Shown piece after piece: positions 21,000-33,011 of a stretch of 64,000 bases of DNA. Position 1 is the stretch's first letter, and every line of letters begins with the position of its first letter. The DNA is taken from the NCBI GenBank assembly GCA_963995505.1, contig OZ023180.1:1302501-1366500 (forward strand), in the 5' to 3' direction. The position numbers were made by a program, and so were the translations under genes. Source of the DNA: Hypericum androsaemum (taxonomy: Eukaryota; Streptophyta; Magnoliopsida; Malpighiales; Hypericaceae). The notes beneath the pieces are model-generated. The model had not been told where the DNA came from, did not search any database, and was given only the letters and a program-made list of their open reading frames with translations.

Positions 21000-23900
21000 T
21001 TAGTTCCAATCGGACCAGTAATCTTGATCTGCTGGAGGTTTATGAGCATCAGTTTGAACTGGTTCATCGTTCCATTCGGCTTCCTGTGATGGTTGGGGCA
21101 CGTCTGCCCATTCTCCTGAATAATCTTGATCCGCTGGAGGTTTATGAGTATCAGTTTGAACTGGATAATCATTCCATTCAGCTTCTTGTGATGGTTGGGG
21201 CGTGTCGGTCCATTCTCCGGAATATTCGTTTGCCATTTGATTATCGCATGCGCTTTTCCCCAGCTTTTGTTGGTTAGCCATGAAAGGCTTCTTCAGTATA
21301 AACTCGGTATCGAGTTCCACTTTTTCTGGGAGAGGACAGCCTTGGTATGACTCATTCTCTTGGCAATACCACAACATCTTATTCCAAAATGGATCCTGCA
21401 GATGCAAAACGCCACAGAGAAGTAAACAATTATATCCTACAAACTTGCTACACTTGAATAGCTAGTACCTGCAAATCCGGGCATCTGCAATTTGTTGTTA
21501 AGAGCTAGAAACGATACCGACATGATTTTCAAGATAGTCGTTTGTTTCTTGTGGTTGCAAGAGATCATTCCATATGGTAAGATTAATTTCGAAAAGGCCT
21601 GTGGAAAGAAGTAATACCTTGCTTATGATGTGTGGATTCCCAATAATGACAAGTAAAGAAATGGCACGGGTTACGGCCACATTAAACCTCCTCGGATTGC
21701 TCAAGAATCCCAGGCAGTGAGCTCGGTCAAACTCATTGTGCTTGACTGTTGATCGGACAGTTGACACAATAATAACTTTCCTCTCTTGCCCTTGAAATTG
21801 TTCGACACTACCAACCTTAATCTCTGACATATCAAGATCGTCAAGAGCCCTTTTGATCTTGAATACTTGTTGCCTGTAAGGGGTAATGATACCAATATCA
21901 GTCATGTCCACATTTGCTCTTCCTGTCAGTTTCTTTACGATCTCCACAACCTTGCTTGCTTCAATTCTATTAAACCACGATGGGTTGGTTCCTTCTCGCT
22001 CGTCACAGCCTTGTATTCCATGGAAGAGAACAGGAAAACTCTTGCCTGGTAAGAGTTTTGCCAGCGCAAGCAAAGAGTCTGTTTCATCATTGCACTCTTT
22101 GCAGGCTACCAAGTCCCCCTCATAAAACAGGTCTGAAGGGAGATTCAGAATCTGCGGGTGGCATCTGTAGTTCCTTACCAATTTTGTGATATAGTTTTCA
22201 TTCCCCGAGCAGTAAGGTTCACACTCAAAAAGCCTTTCCATGAAAGATTTCCCCAGTCCGTATTTCAATGAATCTTTCGAGTGTATCACTGGACCTAGTT
22301 GCATCGGATCCCCAGCAAGCACAACTACTGTGTCCCTAATACAGAGGTTGGATATAGGAACCATGCTTTCTGATTCAGAGGCTTGGCCCGCCTCATCCAA
22401 GAAAATGTGTGAGAAGTGACCTTGTCGAATACCTTCTGCCAGTAATTGAGAGGCACTCATATATGTTGATATGATGACCCTATATCTTGTGAGTGCGCGA
22501 AATGGAGGGCACTGGAAGACCATATCGTCAAAGAAGCAAAACCGGATAAACTCTGGATTTACATCATCATATGGGCGAGAGGCTGCATTGAGCCTGAATA
22601 TTTCATTATCTCGGATATGGACAGTGTCTTCACGCAAAAGATTTTCCAGAATGTGATCTGCTGCACTATTTGAAGGTGCACAAACCAGAATGTAGGCATT
22701 GGTCTGGTGTTGATATAGCTGAAGAATGGCTTCCACGATTGTCTTGGTTTTACCTGTTCCGGGAGGCCCATGAATGATATATGGTGGACCTCCTTTGCAC
22801 CCAAGGATCATTTCCACTGCAAGTATTTGCTGATCATTAAGATTAAAAGATATAGGCACCAGAGTAGGGGGCACAATACTCCTGGAGACAGATGAATCAG
22901 CAGGAAATAAGAACTCTGCCTCCAATCTTTCTGCAGCATCGATGGCCTGATACTGTCTTCTGATAAGGATCCGATTGTATGTGAAGTTCACATCGTAGAG
23001 GTTTCCATCTATATGGAGACTGTGGAATTCGTCATCAAACCTCAGAAAAACTTCATCAGCTTCTACACGGTGTACAAAACCCTGCGGATCACATTAGAAA
23101 ATCTTGAGACATGATATGATTCGGTGAAGTAATATACAGTCCAAACATCCACTCCCAACAATTATGATATTAGCATTCAGTTGAATCGTATATGTGACAT
23201 TTACCGTGTCCTTGGTGAGCAAGTGCTGCTTGGCTTGTGGTGGGAAGGAAATGCGGGAGGTGCGCACATTCGTATGAATTCTATGAATATAATTATACAA
23301 AGAAAAGAACCTGATAAGGAGCAGAGTTGTCTTCTGCTCCAGCAAACTTGGCAAAGATAAAGTCTCCATGAATAAGCGAAGGTCTCCTCTCAGCAAGTCC
23401 TGGGACTACGAGGGTGAGAAACCTCCCTTTCCTCCCGAATGCAACATTCTCCATGTCATAAGCTCTCATCCCTTGCTGGAACAAAAGAGAAAACAAACAT
23501 TTTAGCCAAGAATCCAAAGAAACATATAGCTGCAGACATGACCATTAAATCCCATTATAATTTTACCTCGAGCTGAAGTTCTTCCATTATCAATAGCATT
23601 TTGAAGTAAGAAATGTAATTCTCCAATGTCAGACCAGCCAAAATGCCTTCAGGAACCTGCTTGCTCTCAATCATCTCTCTGATGTCCTTGGGAATTGGAT
23701 ACAACGGAAGTCGATTCTTGTAGATACGGTTTGAATTCCCACTCGGCCGTTGACCAGCGACGAACTCATCCTTAGCAAATGGCTTCTTCCCAACAGTCCT
23801 AGAGAACGGTTTCCTAGCAGCCAAAGATTGCGACACCATATCTTCGGCCAAGACAAAAGCCACACGCTCTATCCTCTCGTTCCATACATCCAAATGCACA

Positions 23901-24352
23901 ACACAAGTACACAGCCCGATCTCCTTAGGCTTGCACGAAAGCCAAATGGTGAGCTCCTCGTGCGGCTGGACCATCCTCTCCTCGATCTTCGGACCCTCCC
24001 AGAACCCCAGCCGATCACCCTCCGGGTCACCAGGGGCGGGGGGCTTCACGACGGACAGAGTGAAACAGCCCTCGGGGGTACACGCGTAGATCTTGGTCCA
24101 CAGTTCAAAAGCTTCATCGGTCGTGTTCTTGATCGTGATCGAATCGAAAACCGTCTCCCCGGAGGGAACAGACTGAGGCTTCCCATCACGAAGGGGGAAT
24201 GGCGCGGAGATGACAACACCACACTCCTCCACTTCGTCCGGGTTATAGTTACACACGGACGGTTCCTTCTCGTAATCGATAAACCCTATCTCTCCCTTAT
24301 CCCCGATCACAGAGACCTCGTCATCGTCCCACTTCCCACCGAACGTACCCAT
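21000..24352 (-). CDS. SDE3: SDE3-like RNA helicase (MOV10 family), four coding exons
   Basis: Exons read on the minus strand: 24352-23567, 23475-23311, 23081-21618 and 21395-21000. All borders are GT-AG in phase 0, giving 936 residues. The protein follows plant SDE3 throughout: [20 protein letters not shown] near the start, [14 protein letters not shown], Walker A GPPGTGKT (about residue 422), DEAG box (about 545), [26 protein letters not shown] and NVAVTRA. SDE3 is a superfamily 1 helicase that works with Argonaute in RNA silencing and antiviral defence. The C-terminus holds two 34-residue tandem repeats ([19 protein letters not shown]...) with E-W and D-W pairs rather than clear GW/WG Argonaute hooks. 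The start at 24352 matches the family better than the in-frame upstream ATG at 24391. Confidence 0.93.
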
Positions 24353-24600
24353 CGCTAAAACCCTAGGCCCAAATTCCTGCCAAAACAACAAATCTTTTCA
24401 GAAAAAATAAACACGCACATTGTCATTAAATAAGACGAGCTACTACTATATCGGACGGATATAAAGGGAAACGCGTCTCACCTTCAAGCTCTTCGGCCCA
24501 AAGAACGGACCAAATGTACGTTGGCTGGGAAAAAGGAAGAAGCCTCTTCGGAAAGCAGGGAGAGAGAGTGTGAAGCGCTTATTCAGCGGAAGTGAAGCGT
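24353..24600 (-). promoter_or_regulatory. 5' UTR of the SDE3-like gene with a probable leader intron
   Basis: On the minus strand, 'gagcttgaag|gtgagac' forms a good donor at about 24481/24482 and 'ttggcag|gaattt' a good acceptor at about 24376/24377. This implies a leader exon ending at 24482 and an intron of about 105 bases ahead of the ATG. Confidence 0.6.
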
Positions 24601-24609
24601 TTGGAAATA

Positions 24610-25650
24610 TAAATTGGCTTCTTACTGCCTGCCCCTCTTTCTTTTTCGGGTCAAAGTAATTAATTTTTTACATTCCTGACTTAAATTTAATATTTTTTAC
24701 ATACTTTTTAAAGTAAGTCTTAATCTTGGAATTTTAGAGGCTTTATTTTCTTTCCTAACCAATTTTTTTCATTTAAATAAGGAATAAAAATTGACCTGCC
24801 GAATCCTTAAAAATGATATAATATTCGTTATTATTTTACTTATCAAACATTGATCGGTCCCAATTTTTATTAGATGGATAAAAGAGAGAGAGTTGGCAGA
24901 CATTCATGTCCCGTAAACATAATTAAATTGCTCAGGCCGGCATTTGAACCATGTACCCCATACATTTCTACAAGTAAAATGGCCAGCTTAATCATTGAGA
25001 ATTAGAAAGCCGACAATGGAATGCAATTGCAAAACAAGGAAGAGATCCGAGAGAAAAATCAGAAATTTTGGATCCCCAAATTCATCATTCATGTGAAAAT
25101 TCGAATCTACATTAAAGGTGCATAAAGAGACCCAAGATTAATATTATGTGATCTTGCAAAATAGTTCAGGATGGTATAGAAGCCCTTGGATTGGGTGCGG
25201 AGCGTTGAGATTCTCCCAGCGCACCACATAGAAGCGAACCACAATCATCCACGTCATCCAAAAAAAAGTCCACCCAGATCGAAGGGCTAGGGTGACGCGT
25301 GTACAAGGAAGGGCACTTTCGAGATTTTTAAATTATTTGGTGGTAGAGCCCTTCCCGCTTCTCTCTCTGCAATTTTTTTTTTTTGCATTTTCTCAAATGG
25401 GGGCCGCTACCTTTTTTGTCATTTGTATAATTATTTAATTAAACTGTTCTTTTTGGAGCGCACTCTCTATTAAATTTAATAAATTATTTTGGCAGTTTTT
25501 CAGATTGGATCCACGAAACTTTTCTTAATTTTTTTGGTCAGGTTTATAATTATTTAATTGAACTTTGTTTGTATGCAAAAAATAATTTAATATAATGGCA
25601 AATTCTGTTAATATTTAATAATACTCATAATAAAAAAATTAAATATTTTA
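24610..25650. other. AT-rich intergenic DNA
   Basis: No gene seen. It separates the SDE3-like gene from the minisatellite to the right. Confidence 0.5.
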
Positions 25651-25653
25651 AAG

Positions 25654-25962
25654 TCATGCTTGGTTACGATCAATTGGTATGCTCGGGTACGAAAAAGTCA
25701 TTCTTGGTTACGATCAACTGGCATGCCCAGGTACGATAAAAAATTATGCTTGGTTACAATCAATCGGCATGCCCGGGTACGATAAAAAGTCGTACTTGGT
25801 TACGATCAATCGGCATGCCCCGAGTACGATAAAAAGTCATGCTTGGTTACGATCAATCGGCATGCCCGGATACGTTAGAAATTCATACTTGGTTACGATC
25901 AATCGGCATGCCAGAGTACGATAAAAAGTCATGCTTGTTTACGATCAATTGGCATGCCAAAT
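25654..25962. repeat. Minisatellite, about 45-bp unit, seven copies
   Basis: Successive units read 'catgcttggttacgatcaat' then 'cggcatgcccgggtacgata' and 'aaaagt'. Seven diverged copies run from about 25654 to 25962, and a degenerate half unit (ggcatgtccggttataat) occurs near 26001. A frame runs through it but is only repeat translation. Confidence 0.9.
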
Positions 25963-26074
25963 TGATTAATTAAATAATGAAAATACTAATTAATTAATTA
26001 ATTGGCATGTCCGGTTATAATAAAACGGGCCCAGATTCAAAAATATTAATAATACTTACAAAAAAAATAATAAA

Positions 26075-27422
26075 TGGGCAAATTACTCTCACGTCCCTGG
26101 ACTTTGGTCACCCTCCCCCTAGGGTCCCTAGACTTTGGAAAATGATTGTCCCGTCCCTAAGTTTTAGTGATAATAGACTCCCGGGTTCCTGGAGCCGAAA
26201 TATTCCCTTTTCTCTGGTGAACCCCCAATTATGACCAAAATGCCCTCCCACTAAAAATTCTTTCCCAATTTCCTCTCTTTACTCCTCGAACAAAACCCAG
26301 AAATTGCCCAGATTCAATTAGAGTTTAAATTAGCAAGTGAAGGGGAATTAGAGATTCGACAGATTCAATTGATTTAATTTATCGAAACTCTAATTCCCAG
26401 GAGCTTCTCCCCACTCGACACCCAAACTAATTATCCCTTTCCGTTTTTTTGGGGGAAAAAGGGATTCTGCAATGGAGCTTCCTAATTCCCGAAGCAATGG
26501 ACGCAGCAGCACCGAAGAAGGGATTCAGAAGGAGAAAGGGCGGTGGGCTCAGGAAGACCGACAAGGAGCTCTCCGACCAGTGCTCGGCCATCAAAAACGA
26601 TAAGGAGCTCAGAAAGCTTCTCTCCAGTGTCACCATTGCTCACCATTGCTCACGGTCCCAACATCAACCCGGTGCTCCTCCCTAAGAAGACCGACAAGGA
26701 GCTCCTCAACCGGTGGGTCACCATTGTCGTCGTCGTGAACCAACCAAGCCTTTAGGAGCAGCCTACATGAGGCCACCAAGACCCGCTTCCCGGACGACGA
26801 CGCCTAGGAGCTCCCCGACGGCAGACGATCGTCTTCCTGGTGAGCCCGCTGCTGCGAACGGTTGCGGCTACTATGGATGGATCTCGGGGCGATCGTTGAG
26901 TGTCAACGACGAAAGAGACGAGGAATCAAAGAAGGCCTCGTTAATGCCGGCGGATGTTTGAAGTTTTCATTTCAGATCTGGATTTTGTTTTATTTTTTAA
27001 AATTGTATCATGTGATTCGGGTTCATCCCTATTTTTTAGATTGGATGTGGGTTAATTTTTTGTTGAGATTGATTAGTTTCATGGTTTTTTTTTTGTCTCC
27101 ATTGGTTAATTTAATTGAGCATTTTTGTCAAAAGTTGAAGATGATGCTCTTGTCTGATGATGGATTCGATTGCTATTTCGATTTGATATTTTCAAGGGTT
27201 GAAGATGAATTGGGGAAGAATGTGAAGGGGTTTTTTTTTTAAGTGGGAGGGACATTTTGGTCATTTCAAGTGGGATATCGCCGGAGAATATGGAATATTC
27301 CGGCTCCAGGGACCCGATAGTCTATTATCATTAAAACTTAGGGACGGGATAATCTTTTTCCAAAAATCAGAGACCCTGGGAGGAGGGTGACGAAAGATCA
27401 GGGACTTGAGAATAATTTACCC
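26075..27422 (+). mobile_element. Pack-MULE-like element carrying histone H2A fragments
   Basis: The terminal inverted repeats are about 130 bp: the left arm (26075-26210) contains 'cccgtccctaagttttagtg' and 'ggagccgaaatattcc', mirrored by 'ggaatattccggctccaggg' and 'cattaaaacttagggacggg' in the right arm (27288-27422). Imperfect 9-bp flanks are ataataaat and aaaataaat. Inside, from 26496, a frame reads MDAAAPKKGFRRRKGGGLRK, like the N-terminal tail of plant H2A. It then jumps to KNDKELRKLLSSVTIAH, the H2A C-terminal region, and after a local duplication and frame change to PNINPVLLPKKTDKE. The central histone fold is missing. No transposase; a captured, rearranged gene fragment is the best reading. 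Confidence 0.8.
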
Positions 27423-27429
27423 AAAATAA

Positions 27430-27864
27430 ATTATTAGTTAAATAATATATCAGTTTGATTTATTTTAGTATAATATATATATATGAATAAGGACAATTTT
27501 TTTAAAATGGAGTGATCAATTGGCCCTTTGACCATTTTACTCTTCGTGCGTTCCAAACGGAAAATCATTTTCCATGCGTAATCGTGCCCCGGTATATAAT
27601 GGTGACGCGATCATGATTCTCCTAACTTTGTTATCAATTAATCCTGGTGGGAGTATTTAATGTAAAAGATAGCACATATCCAGTAGCTTAGGTTATACTA
27701 TCTTTTAATATTAGTTATGTGTAATAAATTTTTATGTATAAAAAAAAGGCCAGCTTAACGTGGGCCAATCCCAAAGAAATTGAACTTTGCGAAACTGTTT
27801 GATCTCCCGCTAAAGACTAAGGTCTAATTACGTAATTCTAATTCAATTTGTAGTTGAAATTGGA
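27430..27864. other. AT-rich intergenic DNA
   Basis: No gene recognised. It includes the 3' flank of the acyltransferase gene. Confidence 0.5.
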
Positions 27865-29287
27865 CTAAAAAGTAGCATATTGAAGAATATCATGGTTCTG
27901 TTCAAACTTAGCCATGTCTTCCCCTTCAAGTCCCATCCATACTTCTATCCCTTCCCCATCCTTGGCATCAATAAAAAAAGCTCCATTAGTGACATACAAT
28001 GGGAACGAAACGCCCACCATGTCCGGCTTCCCCCACCCGAAGTCGGTCTCGTAGAAAGGGAACCTGCACCAACTACTAAACGTCATGGAGAGATCGAGAT
28101 CATCATTCACCACATTGGTTCTAAAAGCTTTAGAAGCACCAAAGCACTTATCACCATTATGGATGTCCTTAACCACGTTTGGATCGTTCAGGGATCTTAT
28201 TGAATCGCTGAGCTTTCCGGCCAGTTCGTCGAGGTCCACGGATCTGTTCATGGGCCACTTCGCCACTGCTGCCTGAAGGGTGCTCCCTAGAGAGCGATCC
28301 GGCAATGGAGGATCTATCCTTTTTCGCAAGTTCATCGGAAAGAAGGCGACGTGGGACCTGCTTGAAGTTTGTCTGAACTGGGGTTTCTTCTCTTGCAAGA
28401 TACTGATGATGGTTGCCCATAGCAAGGTTGCCAAGGCCTCGAACCGAGTGGGGCGACGATCCGCGAATCTCCCGCTCCTGGACCTCTCTCTTAGAGAGGC
28501 TATCTTAGAACCATCAAACACGAACCTCTTCACCGCCCTTTCGCTCCGTGCCTTGTCGGGGGAGATTATGTCTGTGAAACGCACTCTTTTGAAGTTTCTC
28601 GGAGGGAACAGAGCGGCAACATCTACCACAATGCCTTCTCCATCGAAACCTGTACAATAATAGAGTCTGACTGTATGAGCACGACTTTTTAAATACGAAT
28701 TGGTAAATAATTCTTATATGATCATCATCAAGAGTAGTACTATTCGAAGGGTCTCGAGAGATGTCGGCCCAGTGCGTAAGAAACGAAGCCAAAGCTGATG
28801 CATCCGCAATGGTGTGCGAAAACCTAACGCCAATAGCTAACCCTCCACAGGCAAATGTAGTGGTTTGAACGGACAAGAGCGCTCGGTCTTTATCAATCAG
28901 ATTGGCTAACTGCTCCTTGGGAACCAGCTCGGATAGAGGATGGTGAGGTGCCCCAGGGTTAGCAATCACTCCGGACATGTCCTGAGCTGCCCGAGCTTCA
29001 ACGTAGCTCACGCCTTGGTCGTTGCAGCTGATGGAGAGAGCATCGCTGCCCCGCCCGGCTAGCGGGTAGAAATGGGCCAAGGCGGTCGAGAGGGAGAGCT
29101 TGAGATTGTCGTGGATTTTCACGGTGGGTATCAACTTGTCTGAATTTGGATAGAAGAGGACACAGTCGCCGTCCGCTAGGGCCGTGAGCTGGTCGAACAA
29201 GGAGTGCTTATAGAATCTCTTTTCCGGCGGGGTGGGAGAGAACGGCTTAACTGTTTCCCTGGACACGATGTGAACTTCCAGGTACAT
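27865..29287 (-). CDS. BAHD acyltransferase, two exons
   Basis: Exon 1 is 29287-28741 and exon 2 is 28649-27865. The 91-base intron starts 'gtactact' and ends 'ttgtacag', giving 443 residues, normal for the family. The catalytic H-x-x-x-D is HTIAD (about residues 158-162), and the structural DFGWG motif lies at about 385-389 (followed by KPDMV). BAHD enzymes transfer acyl groups from acyl-CoA to alcohols or amines in the cytosol, often in phenolic, anthocyanin or wax chemistry; the substrate cannot be told here. The N-terminal VHIVSRETVKP phrase resembles the poorly characterised At3g50280-like group. Both motifs are intact, so the enzyme should be active. Confidence 0.9.
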
Positions 29288-29289
29288 GG

Positions 29290-29920
29290 TTTTAGGCTAA
29301 TTTGTAGTGTTTTTTCCTGGATCAGTTAGTGTTTCGACAATTGCCAGGGACGTCGCTTTACAATATTTATAGGGTTCAAGAGACACCACCAACCAACAGT
29401 TGTCATACAGAAATTCATGTCATTGTACATTAACCAGATTAAAATTCGTATAAATTAAGTATGACTTTGTTTTTGGCACACTAGTTCATTTTTTTATAAT
29501 AGATTTCATTTCAGTGACACAAGCTACCGCGCAAGGGATGACGAATATCATAAAGCTGACTTTTTTGGGGTACAAATATCATATAGCTGTTGGGACCCAC
29601 GCTTCCACCACCAACAATAGCAGATTCAACTACTACATATGTTTAATTAAAGCGTCCACTATGAGGTTACTGTCCCAATTAAGATTTCGTTTTAATTGTT
29701 GAAAATTACAAATAGGTGATGTGACTTTCTTGCTAGACATACGTGTGGGATGAGATGGCTTAGCGTGGTGTTTCAAATAAATGTTCACGTATATCGTTTC
29801 TTCACCTGATTAAATAATTCCACCATCAATATTTTAATAAATTAATAATCTTTTTGAAATAATATATTTTCCAATCCAACTTTAAGGCCGATAGCTAATT
29901 TTTCACATATTCGTGACTTT
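29290..29920. other. Promoter side of the acyltransferase gene and AT-rich spacer
   Basis: No gene seen. A TATA-like word (minus strand tataaatatt) lies near 29363-29372, about 80 bases upstream of the acyltransferase ATG, at a plausible promoter distance. Confidence 0.45.
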
Positions 29921-30908
29921 TTTTTTATAAATAAAATATTATTATTCCTCAAAGAAAATACCAAAGTTGTTACACCAATTATACATGAAGTACTAATATC
30001 TAGGGAGCTAGATACAAACCTATCTAAGTAGCAAAACTAAGATAGAAGATATCTAGTTCCACACCAAAATAAAATTTCACCAAAAGGCCTACAAGGCCAC
30101 ACAAATCAAAAGCACCACAGGAGGTCACTAAGAACAAAAGCCATAGCTTCTGTAAACCCCAATTCCTCTTATCTGCAGTAACTGAATTCAAGGGGATCAA
30201 ATAATCTTGTTTGGTCCTTACCCGATGCTGCTTCCCAATCCATGATGCCCAATTTTTTTGCCATTTTCTTTGCCTCTTTAGCCCTCGATTCTTCCAAGGC
30301 TTTTTTTGTCACTTGTTCATCAAGTTCACCAATGAGCGAAGCAATAAATGGTACCTCCGGAGGCTTGGAGAGGCGCAGCTTTGCTCGTAAGTCTTCTCGG
30401 CCGGGAGCTCGATCGAGTTGGAACCTGAGGTTCTTTTCCTTTTCCCTTGATAGTCTTCAAACTGCTTTGAAAAAACTTTGCTTGTATCTTCACAGATTGC
30501 TCATCTAATGTGTTTTGGGTAATCTCTCTTACCAAATTCTCAGAGAGCAAACCAATCCATGACTGCTCCTCCGAATCCTCCCATTCAGCTTCATCCAAGC
30601 CAGGAGACGCATCAGTGCAAGCAACATCCTTCGGGGCAGCAAGAAGTTGTGCTTCATCCACAAGAGTGAGCCCTGGAACAACATCAGAAGCAATAACTGC
30701 AGCAAGTGACTGCACATTAGCATCGATGACACCAGCAACACACACTCCAGCCACCAGAGAATGCCCTGCAATTGCCTCAACAGGCTGAACAAGTCTGCCT
30801 TGCGAGAGACAAACCTCACGCGGGGATGTGGCAAGACCCGAAACACCAAAATCAGTAGGTTGATGCCCAACAGCTAGCCCGGAAGCAGCATATATTGGCT
30901 TTACTTGT
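29921..30908 (-). mobile_element. LINE-like or retrogene remnant with one open frame
   Basis: A T-run at about 29921-29929 would be the A-tail of a minus-strand retroposon, followed by 'ataaaatattattattcctc' as in other tails in this window. An open frame on the minus strand runs from about 30908 to 30326 (core 142 residues, 30754-30326). It is acidic in the middle (DEAEWEDSEEQSW) and basic near its end (RSSSRPRRLTSKAA), then is followed by further short frames. I do not recognise a defined domain; the layout resembles the ORF1 region of plant LINEs. No target duplication was found. Confidence 0.35.
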
Positions 30909-31209
30909 TTTGATGCCCAACACCAAAATGAACATTAGAGTTTAATTTTAAAAACTAGCTTTACTTGTTCGTGAGACAAAATATTTTGGCCAGTCTGATC
31001 TTTCTCAAAGTAAGTTTGCTAAAAAAAACCATCATAACATTTTTCCTTAAAAAAACCTCGTTTACTAAAAAAGTCCCATAAATAAACTAAAAACAATCCC
31101 CACGATTTACGAATCTCAAAACTTGACTCGGTAAAATAGCCAAAGCCAAAAATAGCAAACACCCCAAAATTCGTGCGTACCATGCAAATTACTGGCTTTC
31201 CCGTTACCG

Positions 31210-31344
31210 GGAAACCTTATATATACCGATGACGCCTCGGGTTCAAAATCAAGGAAAGATACAAAAACAAGAACAAATCAACAATACAAAGGCCAAACTC
31301 AAGCTTCCACGAAACTTAACGAGATCATTTTAAGAGACAGAGAA
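31210..31344 (+). promoter_or_regulatory. TATA box and leader of the Ole e 6-like gene
   Basis: 'ttatatatacc' at about 31218-31228 is a strong TATA box, about 120 bases upstream of the ATG at 31345. Confidence 0.6.
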
Positions 31345-31699
31345 ATGGCGGGCAAGGGTGTTGTTGCGCTGTTGGTGGTGTGCCTCGTCTTCTTCGCTGC
31401 CGTGCAGGTCCCCCGGGCCGCTGCCGGCGATGCCGTGTTCGCCGAGTGCTTCAAGGAGTGCGATGATACTTGCAAAAGCCAGGGGATGGGCCAGACTTTC
31501 TGCGAGATGAAGTGTGACACTGACTGCTTCAATGAGGAATTCGCTGGTAACATAAATTATCGGTTTTTGTTAATCAGTCTTTTGTTATCCGTTGTCATAT
31601 ATTTTTTGATATTTTGATGTTGTTGGCATATGTTTTTACTCACATTTGGTGATTGTTGTTTTGTTTGCAGCCCGTCTCCATGCTGCCCATAACCTTTGA
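31345..31699 (+). CDS. Small secreted cysteine-rich protein, pollen allergen Ole e 6-like
   Basis: Exon 1 is 31345-31546 and exon 2 is 31671-31699 (intron gtaacat...tttgcag), giving 76 residues. Residues 1-27 form a signal peptide (MAGKGVVALLVVCLVFFAAV...). The mature part has six cysteines in the order ECFKECDDTCKSQGMGQTFC then E-M-K-C-D-T-D-C, i.e. the C-x3-C-x3-C / C-x3-C-x3-C pattern of the Ole e 6 family, and the FCEMKCDTDC core is shared with that family. Members are secreted and often abundant in pollen or other tissues; molecular function is unknown. Its 3' flank (from about 31740) is repeated ahead of later dirigent copies, so the cluster's duplications started within or beside this gene. 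Confidence 0.8.
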
Positions 31700-31739
31700 G
31701 CAAGGCGAATTTGTGTTGGGATAAAATATTAATTGTGCT

Positions 31740-32820
31740 ATCCTCAAATAGTCCCAAGATTTGTTTTTTTAAGTAATAATAAATAATATAAATCTTCCTT
31801 CCCTCCTATTTCATGACGTTGTTCCCTTTTTTCTGCTCTTCAATTTTTCTTTGGTCTTGTACTTGTGTGCTAATACGCTACTGTGTTTGACGTGAAAGAA
31901 GGTCGTATTTACGTGAATCTTTCATTTCATTTCTTTTTACGGTTTTCTGGGGAATCTCGGAATACATTGCTTTGCCTTGGATATCAATTTTTCTTTGGCC
32001 TTGTACTTATGTGCTAATATGCAAGGGTGAATATTCGGACCAATTCGGATATCTGAATCTTGATTTTGTACCCGAATTTGAATCTTCTACCTATCTAAAA
32101 TTTTAAATTTAATTTTTTTACATTCAGTTATCTGAAACACCCCAATTTCAAACAAAAGAAGACTAATATTTCCTTTTCAAACAATCAATAGCTCCTTTTC
32201 AAACAATCAATCACCATAGGCAATAGAATCGCATTCATATCATTATGGGATCTAATTGCATGCGTCGACAATTGGCCGTGGAATAATTTTTGTTTCGGGT
32301 ATTTGGGCCTTTCGGCCATCCCATGAATGATCGGGATTCTAAGTGTAAATACTGGGCTCATCAGATTCAGGTGGGCAGATAAATAAGCCCACAACTTTCG
32401 TTTTAATAAATCGGCGTCACGTGGTCGTAGTTCACTGTTGTAGTTTTCGTCATTTTCCTTTTGAAGATAAAGTTTCATCGTCAGCAGAAGAAAAATCTAA
32501 CAAAAGAGATAACCTATCAAGTTGTTCAAAATTTGATATCCTTAAGTAGGTTTTAGATTTAGTTCTTACAATTAGAAAAATATTATTGAAAAAATTAAGC
32601 GTAATAAAATCCCATATTAAAAAATCAACAAAAGAGATTGGGATAAGCATGTCAGGACTATTAAGTTTAACCGAAAATCAGAAATTCCTCAGTAGAAGGC
32701 AGCCAGCAGCCAAAACAGAACAAAATTGAGACAATTAACGGTCAACAGAAGTTGCTTTACAGCCCATGAGAAAAATTGTTGGACATCAACATTTACATTT
32801 CCACCAAAATAGAACATAAC
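31740..32820. repeat. Module upstream flank, copy 0 (copies near 36140-37170, 43280-44390, 57700-58810)
   Basis: Phrases such as 'cccaagatttg', 'atatcttccttccctcctat', 'gtacttgtgtgctaatacgc', 'tgggatctaattgcatgcgt' and 'ggcgtcacgtggtc' recur in the same order upstream of the other dirigent genes. No gene. This copy is the empty site for the small retroposon found at 44027 and 58441 (intact 'taggttttagatttagttct' near 32547). Confidence 0.8.
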
Positions 32821-32829
32821 TATATCTAC

Positions 32830-32935
32830 AATTTTAACCACGTGGACGTCTGCATTTATAATTTAAAAATTATCCCATGCAAACCTCGTCTCTTAGCCTC
32901 TCTTCCAGATTTGACCCGAATTTCTATATAAGTAC
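32830..32935 (+). promoter_or_regulatory. Dirigent promoter block, copy 1: G-box and TATA
   Basis: 'accacgtggacgtctgcat' contains a CACGTG G-box at 32839-32844, and tatataa lies at 32924-32930. The same pair is found upstream of all four dirigent copies, about 85 bases apart, and this conservation argues for function. Confidence 0.7.
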
Positions 32936-33011
32936 CGTCATCTTCCCCTTCATCCAAATCATAAATTTATACAATTCTCGAAGTCCCAATAGAAATTCAT
33001 TTTCCGACGCT

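Noticed and set aside
24353..24391. Upstream in-frame ATG of the SDE3-like gene
   Set aside because: A good splice acceptor lies within it (24376/24377), and the family starts near [16 protein letters not shown] sequence.
32877..33011. N-terminal extension of the first dirigent frame
   Set aside because: It overlaps the TATA box and leader; sister copies start at the ATG equivalent to 33012, which begins the signal peptide.
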